This document shows positions 50,701 through 60,672 of a DNA stretch of 64,000 nt, one piece after another. The notes under the pieces were generated by a model that was given only the letters and a program-made list of their open reading frames with translations, was not told where the DNA came from and searched no databases. The first letter of the stretch is position 1. Every line of letters begins with the position of its first letter. Origin of the DNA: Isochrysis galbana (Eukaryota; Haptophyta; Isochrysidales; Isochrysidaceae); contig CM030931.1 of the NCBI GenBank assembly GCA_018136815.1, positions 1,963,398 through 2,027,397 of the forward strand. The letters are read 5' to 3'. Made by a program: the position numbers and the translations under genes.

Positions 50701-53193
50701 GAGAAGCGTTCATGGCTAGCGATGGTTGCATGCAGGCAAAAAAAGGCATATCACTTTGCGATGGGAGGCAGAATCCATCCTGGCACAGGTCTGAGACATC
50801 GGCATGACACGGTTGGTGGACGCACCTTGACTGTGTGATCAAGGCCGGCTGTGAAGAGGAAACCACACCAGCGCGAGACGTCGGCGGCGACGACGCCTCG
50901 CTCATGGGCTCGATACGAGAGCACACAGACAGGCGGATTGCCGAAGTGTGCCAAAAGGCCGGCCACGTCCCACAGACGAACAAATCCGTCGAGCGAGGCG
51001 GAGCACAGCAGCGGCTTCTCCTGCGACGGGGTTGGGACATAGAGGGCATCTCAGCACGGTTGAATTCGTGACGGGGTAGCTATCGTCTCGATCTCGCAAC
51101 ATTGGCCCCAAGGTGAGCGCGGTAGCGAACGAGAAGATGCCCCATATCCTGGGGAGAGGGAGTCTTCTACAGCTAGGCCAAGCTACGCACCCCCGACGCA
51201 AGTATGAGTGCGGAGATGCCGACCCCTCGCGCTTGATATCCACTCTCGCTCCCTAGTCTAGGCCCGAATTCGATTCGTCCCATAAAAGACGCCTCGGGTG
51301 GATGACGCCAAGGCAAGATGGTTCCGTCGACTCCGCCGGTGAATAATGTGCATCCGCTCCCCCACCAGCAAAGTGACTGGGTGGCCTCCTCCAGAGCTTC
51401 TCTTTGGCGTAGCTTCCACTTCCGTCCTTGCGCAGCAGTGGCCACATCCCACCAGCATATCACTGCATCGGCGCCCGAGGTAATGATAAGCCCCATTTCG
51501 GAGATGCATGCAGCGGCGAGGATAGGCGCCGTATGGCCCGTCAGGGTGTCTAGGCTTGGGGGTAGACTGATGGTACCGAAGGCTTCGCCGCCCTGTTTGC
51601 ACGGGTAGTAGATGCTCGCCACTGCGGAATCGCGAGGTTGATTAGAGCTGCGTGTCAATAGAGGCTTCACCGTGGCTGAGCGAATCCATAGAAACACCTC
51701 CTAGCTGTTCCTGCTCCGGGCATCTGCATTGCTGGCTCTCACTCTACAGCGACGTCCCCAGGCGCTCACCTGGCTCTCTTCCGGCACAGATGAGAAGGGC
51801 GTTGAGTGGCGCCATGTAGAAGATGCGGTCAGCATGCCGCGCCACTCGCGGAGGGATGCTTGGCATTGCGACCTATCATGTGCCATTGGGATGGGTAGCC
51901 GGTGGTGTGTGAGGTAGATCTGAACTTTGAAATGATGTGCGAGGCGAATTGCATACACAAGAGAGCAGGTGGTGGCAGGACTAGATTCGCCGGGGCTCTA
52001 ATGCGCCGCGCAGGCATCCCCACGTACCTCCTCAAAGTAAGTCGTGGCATTCACGATGCTGCTAGTTGGCATGGCTCCAGCTAGAAAGGTTGTGAGCGCC
52101 GCCCATTTTATCGACCCTCTGCCGCTCAAGTCGATTCTCTTGAAGATGGCGCTCAGAGCACCGAGTACTTGCGCCGGTGCTTCCGATACCACTTTATGTT
52201 CCAGAACTTCTGAGGCGATTACGTCGACAAACTCAACTTCGGTGAGCAGCCCGTCACGAGCCTGCATGAAGAAACATGACAAGGAGGTGCGATTCTGGAC
52301 GGAGGTGACTGTCATGTGTAGGGCGAATTGCTTCAACAACTGAAGTCGCGTCCCTCTGTGTATCCACGCCCACGCGAATTCCAAGAAGAGCGCCAAGATA
52401 CCGCTTCCAGGTTACGATCCCATCCCAACGGTGCCGATTCCTCAAGTTGCCGCACAGCATAGCACAAAAAGGCACATACCTCAAAGTGCTTCTGCAGCCT
52501 CTCAACACGCTCCTCGTCTAGCCGCCCGACGAGGTCGATCAGCACAAGATCCACGCGTGCTTCCGCGTCGGATCGTCGGAGTCCACCACTGTTCGACACT
52601 TCCGACGCACAGGCACCTGCTGCGGTGACCTCACCAAGAGGCCTGAGGAGGATGAGCGGGACACGAGGAGGTGAACATCAAGGCAAGCCAGGCTCTGCAG
52701 CGCGAGACATCGTGCATATGTGCCCAGGCCAGCTTGCAGACCTCGCCAATCTCAGTGCACGGCCAGAATCCAGGACGACTGGTGTGGCCGAACCAGGTGT
52801 TGCGACGAGCTTGGCTGTGCCTGATGGTATCTGATGGACTCTGCGCTTGCCCTCATTCACAAACGACAAGGCTGAGGCAGGTGGCGCAGAATGCGCTTGC
52901 GTGCGTGGCGCCGGTGGGCCAGACAAGTCCTGCGAGCGATCTGCTGCTTCACTGGCGGGCTCTCCGGCCAGCGCACTCGCGCGTGGCGTCCGCGGGTGCA
53001 CCGGGGCGAGACGGTGGAGAGGTGTTAGCATTGCCTCGCCCCTGCTGCGTGTGCCAGCCATTGGCAAGGCGCGAGCCCGCAGATGGTCGCGCTGCTCCTC
53101 GGTCAGGTTGGAGGTGAGCCGATCGATCACCTCGTTCATTAGCATCTCCTTCGCCTCCCTCGCCGATGGCTCTGGCTTGGGCCGCGGCGCCAT
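47779..53193 (-). CDS. WDR49/WDR64-like EF-hand and WD40 protein
   Basis: Multi-exon minus-strand gene. Exons I can support: 53193-52742, 52642-52480, an unresolved one near 52440-52330, 52261-52028, 51872-51770, about 51697-51190, about 51045-50826, 50598-50506, 50323-50189 and 50091-47779. The N-terminal part is disordered, then an EF-hand-like helix-loop (FKRIDLSGRGSIKW, loop lacking the full acidic set). WD repeats follow: LTGHTAPILAAACISEMGLI, SLDGFVRLWDVAGLLAHFG, YRAHERGVVAADVSRWCGFL, and more in the last 770-residue exon (NRGSHTIATFAGHGVTVWDA, LFSYQAHTAEVSFVAHSAIL). EF-hand plus a WD array is the layout of WDR49/WDR64, found in ciliated organisms. Role in the axoneme is inferred. Junctions of exons 3, 6 and 7 are uncertain. 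Confidence 0.75.
50646..50727. repeat. three tandem 27-bp units in an intron of the WDR49-like gene
   Basis: GAGAAGCGCTCATGGCTAGC plus GATGGTT is repeated three times with one substitution (C to T in the last unit). It lies between the exons ending at 50826 and starting at 50598. Confidence 0.8.
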
Positions 53194-53434
53194 GCCGGCC
53201 TCGCCCCCCTCACCGCCGGTCGCGCCGACGGTTACGAAGCGAACGAGCGGGAGAGAGAACCAACTGACAAAGAGAAGGAGAGAGGGAGAGAGGAGAGAGA
53301 GGAGGGCCGCAAAAAGCTGGGCGTAGCAGACCCTGTGGAGAACAAATTAGTAGTATAAAGAATTCGTATGTAGTAAGTTTAAGTACAAAATTGTAAAGGA
53401 CACTGTCCTCAGTCAATATAATAGTAAAATATCT
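53194..53434. other. 5' region of the WDR49-like gene
   Basis: GA-rich at 53265-53310, which is CT-rich on the coding strand, then AT-rich sequence. No promoter element recognised. Confidence 0.4.
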
Positions 53435-53790
53435 GAGTGTTAGTACCACTGCTGCCAGGTACGATCACGGCAAGCGCAGCGCACTTGCCCGTACACCTTG
53501 GTTGGTGTTGATGCATCACGCATCACACATCACACACAAAGATATATCCTATATCCCTTCCCACCTGCCACTGCCATCTCCATCTCCCCCCTCGCAGACC
53601 GCAGACCCCCGCCGGCTCCCATAATAACTAATAACTCCCCACAAATTATAATGCGGGAAAACCCAGTGAGGCGGGCCGACCTACGTCGGGACGTCGGGCG
53701 ACTCACCAGGGAAAAGCAACGGTCAACGGTGGGGTGGGGTGGGGGGGTCGCATCCGCCGCGATCGACCTTTTTGTTTTAGGAGTCGTCTA
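53435..53790. repeat. dispersed CCCGGTACTATCAC-family repeat, copy 3
   Basis: Colinear with 8655-9040 and 11808-12155. The CGACCTACGTCGGG palindrome is present and extended (a second ACGTCGGG follows). CCAGGTACGATCACG replaces the CCCGGTACTATCAC block. The right end beyond the G-run differs from the other two copies. Confidence 0.75.
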
Positions 53791-55228
53791 CGTTTCTCCT
53801 ATGCTCTATGCCACCTCCTTGCAGGCGAGGCACCGTTGAAGTACAGCTCTCGTCTACATTCTGCCTTCCACCTTCTTCACCCTCGACCCTCGACTCTTTT
53901 GCTGTCGCCTACCTTGTCGGCTTGTCGCCTGTTTTGCCCCTCGCCTGGTTGACCTCCTTGCGTGCCCCTACCTAGCCCCTAGCTAGCGTTTTTAGGTTTT
54001 GTCGCGCGTTTACGCGTTTAGGTATCGCCGGTCTGGTCCAAGGAACCGCCCAACGAGCCTCAGCCGGAGATCATATAAACCCCAGCCGGAGACCATAAAC
54101 ATAAACAGCCTCATTGTCATTGCCAACGTTGTATTTGTCATTGTCATTGCGATTGTTATAATTGTCTAGGAACAAGTAATGGCACTCACACTCACTCACA
54201 CTCACTCACTCACTCTCATAAACATAGGGGATAGGCTACTACAGCTGCTTGACGCCCCACAGTCGGGCCACAGCCACCTCCTCCGTCTTCCGCCTGCGGC
54301 TTCGCACATGCGCTCGCATCTCCGCCTCCGTTTCTGCTTCAGCCAAGGCGCCAAGGCGGGATGGCTCGACTCTCGACTCGTAAGTGACGCGGAGCCGCGC
54401 CATCTTGCGCGCTCGCATCACCTCCGCGGAATCAGGCGATGAGGGAGGAAGGGCCACGCCACACGGGAGGCTAAGAAGAAGCGAAGAAGGGCCGCTGCTA
54501 CTTCCCGAACCCCGCTTGGCGTAATCCTCTTTCGAGCCGGAACGCGACTTTGCACCCTGCTCGTGCTTCGCGAGGAGATTTTGTATCCAATATTAAATGC
54601 ATGTATGTGTGCACGCTACGCTATTGCAATCGTGAGGAGATTTCGCCCAATATCCTATATTCTAATTCAATGCACACGAGTACGTGCACGTGTTACCGAT
54701 GGCATCAGCATCAGGCGCGAGCAATTGCTGTTGTGCGCTTGCGCAGCGCACTTTCACTTCGCAGCACTGACCAACACGAGCGTAGCTCACAACTCATCAA
54801 CGCACCTGTATCTTTACTGACAGCCTCACGCATACGCACGCCACACACGAGGGGCAAAGACAACCTGGCATCCATCATGGTAAATTGAATAGTAGTAGAG
54901 GTAAAGGTGGGGGGGCTTTTGACCGCCACGCACGCACATGCACGACAAGAGACATCGACGCCGCCGGGCTTCTAGCTAGACATTGGGCATCGGCAACGGA
55001 TGGTAAAGGAATGTGCTGCAACACGCAGGCATCAATGAGGGGCTACTGCCTCCTCATGTTTGCATCGGCGGTGCGCGCGGCGGCTCGATGCCATCAGTCG
55101 CAATCGCACTTTCATTGCAAGATAATCGCCACGAGACGCCGTGCGCGCATGGCTACGGTCTCGAGAGACAGCCGTCGAAATATCGCAAGCAGGGCTCTTC
55201 CAATGCACGTACAGGGCAGATTGGCGCC
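53791..55228. other. intergenic, no firm gene
   Basis: 54130-54175 (CATTGTCATTGCGATTG) and 54185-54215 (CACTCACACT) are simple repeats. A minus-strand frame 54457-54239 is Arg/Glu/Ala-rich, unassigned. 54850-55228 is the 3' flank of the transporter gene. Confidence 0.45.
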
Positions 55229-56788
55229 TCACTGCTTCTTCTTCTCGGGGTTCGATTTCTTGTTGTAGAGGAACATGGAAGTCAACACGAGCACCATGCC
55301 TTGCACGAAGCCGAGCGTGGGCAACGCACGCTCAATCACCGATGTGGCAATGCACGTCAGCACAATAGCAATCGCCGTTGCGTATGTCTTCACAATGTTA
55401 TCCGCGTACTTAATCACCTGACATAGAGCAAGCGTGGGCGGGAAGGATCACGGAGTGTGTCAGTCTTGTCGCCTATCGATCCAATGGGGAAGCGAGACAG
55501 GGTCTGCGCTCACCGCGGCGACAATCAGCCCTCCAAGCGCTCGTAGCATGACCACAGACCAGACGGCAGGCGTGAAGCCGGCGAAAAGCCCCGCGCTCTC
55601 GAGGGCGGCACGTTGGGTGGTGAAGACGAAGAAAGCAGCCTGAGGGATGCCGAACACAGCCAGCTGCACGTTCCGCACCCATAGTGATGCGTCGGAGCCT
55701 AAGCCAAGTGCGCGAGGAGCGGAGAGATTTGGCATGGTGAGAGAGTTACCGCACTCTCGCAGATGGAGACGAAGGCGAGTGAGCGCTGCGCACCCTTCAT
55801 CTTCTTCTCGAGATAAATGTTGGCAAACCCAGAAAGGAGCGACGAGGTGAGGACCGCAGCGATGCCCAAAAGGGGTCGACCGGTGGTCACAGCAGCAGTG
55901 GCAGCGGCGCCATCCGACAGTTGGACCTAGAGGGGCGAGAGGGGGGAGCGCACAGGTGGGCAACAGGTACGCCGCTTATCGCGAGGCAGCGAGTGCCCAC
56001 AACAGCCTGGCAGCTTGCTTGCTCGCCCAACCCCCTACAACGGCAGCCGAAACGCAGCACAGTGGATGGCTGGCGTCAAGGCCGCCACTCACCAACCCCA
56101 CACCAAAGCAGAGGAGCGCCAAAGAGACCCACTGTAGAGAGCGGAGCTTGCCGCCCAGGTAGAGCACAAAGAAGAGAGCTGTGGTGAGAGTCTTCGACTG
56201 CGACCACAGCTGATAAGACGTGGCGGAGAGGTTGGAGACCGAGACGAAGAAGAGCAGGTTTTGGAAGCAGAAGAGGAAGGCTGGCACGCCCATAGCAAGC
56301 GTGTCGCGCCACCCGACGAAGACGCGTTTCCAGACCTCTCGCGCCATGTTTGCAAGCCCGCCAACGTCACGCGTAATGACACCCAGGCAGACGGGCAGCT
56401 TGATCAGCTCCGACGCTAGCACGGCCGCGCTGCCCAAGTACATCGGCCTCCCCTCGGACGGTATCCTCGTCTCGCGCGCCAGCAGCGTGATGACGGTGTT
56501 CTGCGCGATGAGGAGGATAATCGAGAGGGTGCGCAGCTGGGCGACGCGACGCTCCTCCTCGGCGGCCCCCTCGTCGGCGCGTACCGTGCTCCCGCGCGAG
56601 CGGCGAGAGCGAAGTGAGCCAAACGAAGCGAGAGAAGCAAACGGAGCGCTCCTCTGCACTGCTCGCCGCGAGCGGTGGAAGCCGAGCGCGCAGCGTGGCG
56701 CAAGGGGTGCGAGCGCGGGCGCGTGAAGCGCGCGCGCGTCGCCCAGCAGCGCGCCGAGTGCGAGCAGCCTCGCCGCCATCCCGCCCAT
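55229..56788 (-). CDS. SLC35A-type nucleotide-sugar transporter with organelle leader
   Basis: Four minus-strand exons: 56788-56093, 55926-55755, 55698-55514 and 55417-55229, with phases 0, 1 and 0 that agree; about 413 residues. Ten membrane helices are expected. Diagnostic segments: RTLSIILLIAQNTVITLLAR, SELIKLPVCLGVI, FLFCFQNLLFFVSVSNLSAT, YQLWSQSKTLTTALFFVLYL, SLALLCFGVGL, VLTSSLLSGFANIYLEKKMK, SLWVRNVQLAVFG, and VIKYADNIVKTYATAIAIVL. This is the CMP-sialic-acid/UDP-galactose transporter group. About 95 residues precede helix 1: MGGMAARLLALGALLGDARA is a signal-peptide-like stretch, followed by an Arg/Ser/Ala-rich, acid-poor segment as in plastid transit peptides. Typical Golgi members lack this leader. 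It may place the protein in the plastid envelope; substrate unknown. Confidence 0.85.
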
Positions 56789-57055
56789 TCGCTGCGTGTG
56801 GCTCGGCGCAGCGGTCCGCCTCGCCGGCCCCACTCCTCCCCCCCCCCTCCCTTCTTCTTCTTTCCCCTCTTCTCTCCCCGTGATGCTGGCGCGCTCCGAG
56901 GGACCCGCGGCTCTCGTGGCGCTTTTCTCTCTCTCCGAGTGGCCTCTTTCACCTTCTCTGAGGACTGTCGCCCACCCTCATGAGGTGATGATCTCGCGCC
57001 TCGAGCAGGAGAAGACACGTCGTACAGATCCTTTACCTTCTACCCGTAGAGTAGA

Positions 57056-57275
57056 GAGTATTTACCCCTAGAGTAGAGAGTAGAGAGTAGAGAGTAGAGA
57101 GTAGAGAGTAGAGAGTAGAGAGTAGAGAGTAGAGAGTAGAGAGTAGAGAGTAGAGAGTAGAGAGTAGAGAGTAGAGAGTAGAGAGTAGAGAGTAGAGAGT
57201 AGAGAGTAGAGAGTAGAGAGTAGAGAGTAGAGAGTAGAGAGTAGAGAGTAGAGAGTAGAGAGTAGAGAGTAGAGA
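57056..57275. repeat. heptamer minisatellite (AGAGTAG)n, about 30 units
   Basis: A perfect tandem of seven bases over about 215 bp, starting after TTTACCCCTAGAGTAGAGAG and ending at AGAGAGGAGAGCC. It lies about 270 bp upstream of the transporter start codon and reads as a pyrimidine-rich CTACTCT repeat on that gene's strand. Not a telomere-type unit. Confidence 0.97.
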
Positions 57276-58019
57276 GGAGAGCCGAGAGAGGAGAGAGATC
57301 GACGAAGGAGAGACGGAGATCGATCGATCGAGAGATTGGATGATCTAAAATTGGGACGGGACTTGATGGATCTATTTGCAAACTCGTTGTTAGGGACGCG
57401 CCTAGCACACGATTGACGATTGAGGTCAAGGCGTCGAAAAATCAAAACATCAATACATAGGGCGGTCAAACAGCTATTTTAACTTCTAAGGGTGAAAATT
57501 GACCAAGTCAAGATTGAGGATTCATTACGAGATTTTTGGATATGGTGACCGGATAGGTGTAACTAGCACATATCCGGTGCCCTTTGGGCCCTAGACCCCC
57601 CACGGTAGCCCCCACAGCGATGCGTAACCAAAAAACGCGCAAATTGGGCCCAACAATACATCTGCCGAGGATTCCGGCTACTAATGGTGGCCGGGGGCTC
57701 AGCGCATGCGGGGGCTCAACACCCTAGATGGGAAATGAATAGTATTTACCGTATTTGGCCAAATACCAAATACAAATGCATATGCATATGTAGTTGGCTG
57801 TATTTGAAGCGCGTCCTGCGTCCTGGGTTGTAGTAGGAGCGCGGGAACGCTCAAGGGAGTAAACATATAGCCCGGTCACTCACTATAATGGGGGTGCGGA
57901 GGCGGAGGGCACCAGCTACAATGGGTGTAAATGAAGGGCGAAATAAGCTCGCTATGGATTCCGGTAGTACCGGCCGCTAGGATGAATCAGCAGCTAAAAA
58001 AATGGGGCTTCCCCGGCGA
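57276..58019. repeat. spacer with partial hAT-MITE relative and a shared end motif
   Basis: 57727-57833 is a partial copy of the 11536-11726 element (TATTTACCGTATTTGGCC, CGCGTCCTGGGTTGTAG) lacking the right end. 57860-57930 contains TAGCCCGGTCACTCACTATA and GGGGTGCGGAGGCGGAGGGC, shared with 43255-43320 in reverse and, in its first 17 bases, with 6672-6692. Confidence 0.65.
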
Positions 58020-59402
58020 AATTTTCGAATAAAAAAAAACTTCTTAATATTCTCGCCGCGCGCGCGACTCTGCATCTTAACTATGCAGCCACGCCCGCTG
58101 CCTTCGCTCCCCCTCCACCTGCCTTGCGGCCCGTCCCTCGTGCGCTACCTAGGGGCTGGGTGTGCGGGGTTTCCTGCAGCAGGCGGCGTGTTCCGGTCCC
58201 CGATAGGTTTTTCTCCACTTCCTCCTGTGCCATCGGGCTACCGGTTTACCTAGTTGGGCTGTAAGTACTGATATTAGTACTGATGCATTAGTATTAGCTC
58301 CCCAGGAGCTGATATACTGATGTTAGTTCCTAGGCTGCCAGTTCAAAAATAAAACTAAAAACAAAACTCCGGAGCGGGAACGAGCCCCCGCGAACAAGCG
58401 CAGAGGCGCGCCAGCCCGCTCCCTCCCCCCGCCTATCTCTCCTGCTAGCTGCCCACCCCCCACCACCTTGGACTCTTGGCCTCTTCACATGCACCTGCCA
58501 ACTCGTGCTCTCTGTATATTTGCGCTGCCCTCCCCTTTGCGCGCGCGCCACGCGCTGCACGCTGAACACCCCCCAGTAAGTATAAGTATAATAATAGCGA
58601 TACTAGAAGTTATAATAGGGGTGTAAGCTGATATTAGTACTGATGTAAGTACTGATGTAAGTGTAAGCTCAAAACCACCGTAAGCTTACGGACTGACAGC
58701 CCAACTAGGCCGGTTTAAGCGTTGTCCGTTTCGAGTTAAGGTGGCGAGTGGGTGTGTCTCATCGGGTCTGAGGGCTGGGGACGAGTAAGAGGGTGAGACG
58801 CGGCGGTGGTTTATGTGCGATTAAGCGAGTCTACTGGCCATATTGAGCGCTTGTGCTATCGCGGTCAGATTTGTGCCCAGCACTAAGGTGCCTTTGTCGT
58901 TAATCGTAAAGACAGGGGCGCAAAGCTCGCACGGGGACTTAAGCTTCGGTTTTCTCCCTTGGGAGGCTTTACTGGTGCGTGCGGTCGAGGTCCTGTCCGG
59001 GGGTTCAAGGCCTCTGGCTAGGGTCGTGAATCTGGCAAGGGTCCTCTCAATGACCGGCACGTGGTGGAAGGTGTAGTTGTCGAACTCTACTCTGTAGAAG
59101 TCGCTTATTTTATATCGCCATGATATAAGGTAGAGGGTAGAGGGCTTTGAGGCTGTCCGGCGTCGGTGTACTGGGGTATGCGAATAGCCTATCTTTGATT
59201 TTCTGGGCCGTTGTCCTGTTCTTTTCCGGCGTGTACCCTGCCACAGCTTCTATGGCCTGGAATATTTGTTGCGTGGAGGGGCATCTGGCCAGGTGCGTCG
59301 AGTTTTCGCGGTGTTTCCCGCATAGTCTGCACCTCGTGGTAGGCGCCGCGGCGAACCGGTTGCGCGTACGCAGCTCGTCGCGTACAGTGACGCTTGCCTA
59401 CG
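58020..59402 (-). mobile_element. longest LINE copy, interrupted
   Basis: Minus-strand copy colinear with 2325-3134 but longer at the 5' side. From about 59395 it encodes VTVRDELRTRNRFAAAPTTR, then CRLCGKHRENSTHLARC, a C-x2-C-x-H-x4-C zinc motif as at the C-terminus of LINE reverse transcriptases, followed by PSTQQIFQAIEAVAGYTPEK and, to the stop near 58821, the part shared with the other copies. There is one in-frame stop near 59120 (MAI-stop) followed by a frame change, so it is dead. About 460 bp of unrelated sequence (58256-58720) interrupts the 3' UTR. The coding-strand 3' end is a T-run. Confidence 0.8.
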
Positions 59403-59744
59403 CAGGAAGGAGGTGAGGGAGGATTGAGATGCGCGGCCACGGGCTCACACGTGGAGGCAGGCCAGCACGCAGTGGGCAGAGGGGAGAGGGGGCTGGCATG
59501 GCTTACCTAGCCCCGATATCGGGCGCCGCGCCGCGCGCCGCAGCCTGTCTCCTCGGAGCTGAAGAGGGCAAGAGAGAGCCAATTTGCCAATTTACGGTGA
59601 TAAAAGGTCCTGTTTATGTTAAAAAAAGAGTGGCATCCGCGCGACAACTTGTTCACCGAGTCAACTTGTTCACAGCGACAACTTGTTCACCGCGAGTCAA
59701 CATGTTCAGCTCTTGTCGTAAGCGTTGCTGTCTACTATCTACTA
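59403..59744. other. spacer with four short direct repeats
   Basis: 59640-59712 contains four variants of CAACTTGTTCACCG(CG)AGT in a row. Otherwise nothing recognised. Confidence 0.55.
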
Positions 59745-59940
59745 ATAAAGAGGAGATTATACTGGTAGAGAGCCCGGCGCCTTACGGCTACTTGCAGAGA
59801 GGGCCGCACCACGGCCCCAATCTTGCAGCCACTTGTAGAGAGGGCCCAAACTTCTGGCAAGTTGGGCTAGCCACCCAAACTTGCAGAACAAGTTGTACAA
59901 GTATTGGCCTGGGCCTAAGAATTGGCCCAGAAAGTTGGTC
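59745..59940. repeat. fragment of the 7.9-kb repeat
   Basis: Shares AGGAGATTATACTGGTAGAG, CTTGTAGAGAGGGCCCAAAC, AGCCACCCAAACTTGCAGAA and AAGTATTGGCCTGGGCCTAA with 7870-8030. Confidence 0.75.
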
Positions 59941-60310
59941 TCAGATGCACCCAGGCTCTAGATACCCCGAGGAGAGGGCACACACGTTACTAAACGTGAA
60001 GCAAGGGCGGCGAGCAGCAGACGGAGCCGTTCACTCCCTGGCTCCCTGGTAAAGTAGTCGTTTCGCTAGATCGCCAGACTCTCTAGTCTCTAGCGACAGG
60101 TAGAGTAGAGTAGAGCTCTAGAGTCTAGAGTAGAGCATAGAGGCTCTACGAGTAGGAACGAGTAGGAGTAGAGTTGACCCTTACTAGGAGTACGTACTCC
60201 CCATCCCACCGCGCCATCCATCCGGCGGCCCACAGGACGCGTAGCACCCCCCCCCTCTCTTCTCTCTCTCCCCGCCCCCCCGGCCGCTTCCTGGGGGAGG
60301 GAGAGTACTA

Positions 60311-60420
<110 letters not shown>

Positions 60421-60672
60421 CCCCCCCCCCCCCCCCCCTTCTCTCTCTCCCTCCCTCCCTCCCTCTCTCTCTCTCCCTCCTTCTCTTTTTCTCTCTCTCT
60501 CTCCGCCCCCCTCCCTCCCTCTCTCTCCCCCTCCCTCTCTCTCACTCTCTCTGCTCACTGGGCTTCACTTTTCTCTCTCTCTCCTCTACAACTGCCTCTC
60601 TCTTTCTCTTCCCCCCTCTCCGCCCACTCCCTGCCCCCCGGCTGCGCGCACGTCGCCTCCCGCGCCGCCGCG

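Noticed and set aside
57056-57275. Interstitial telomere
   Set aside because: The unit AGAGTAG is not a TTAGGG-type repeat, and no G-strand pattern is present.
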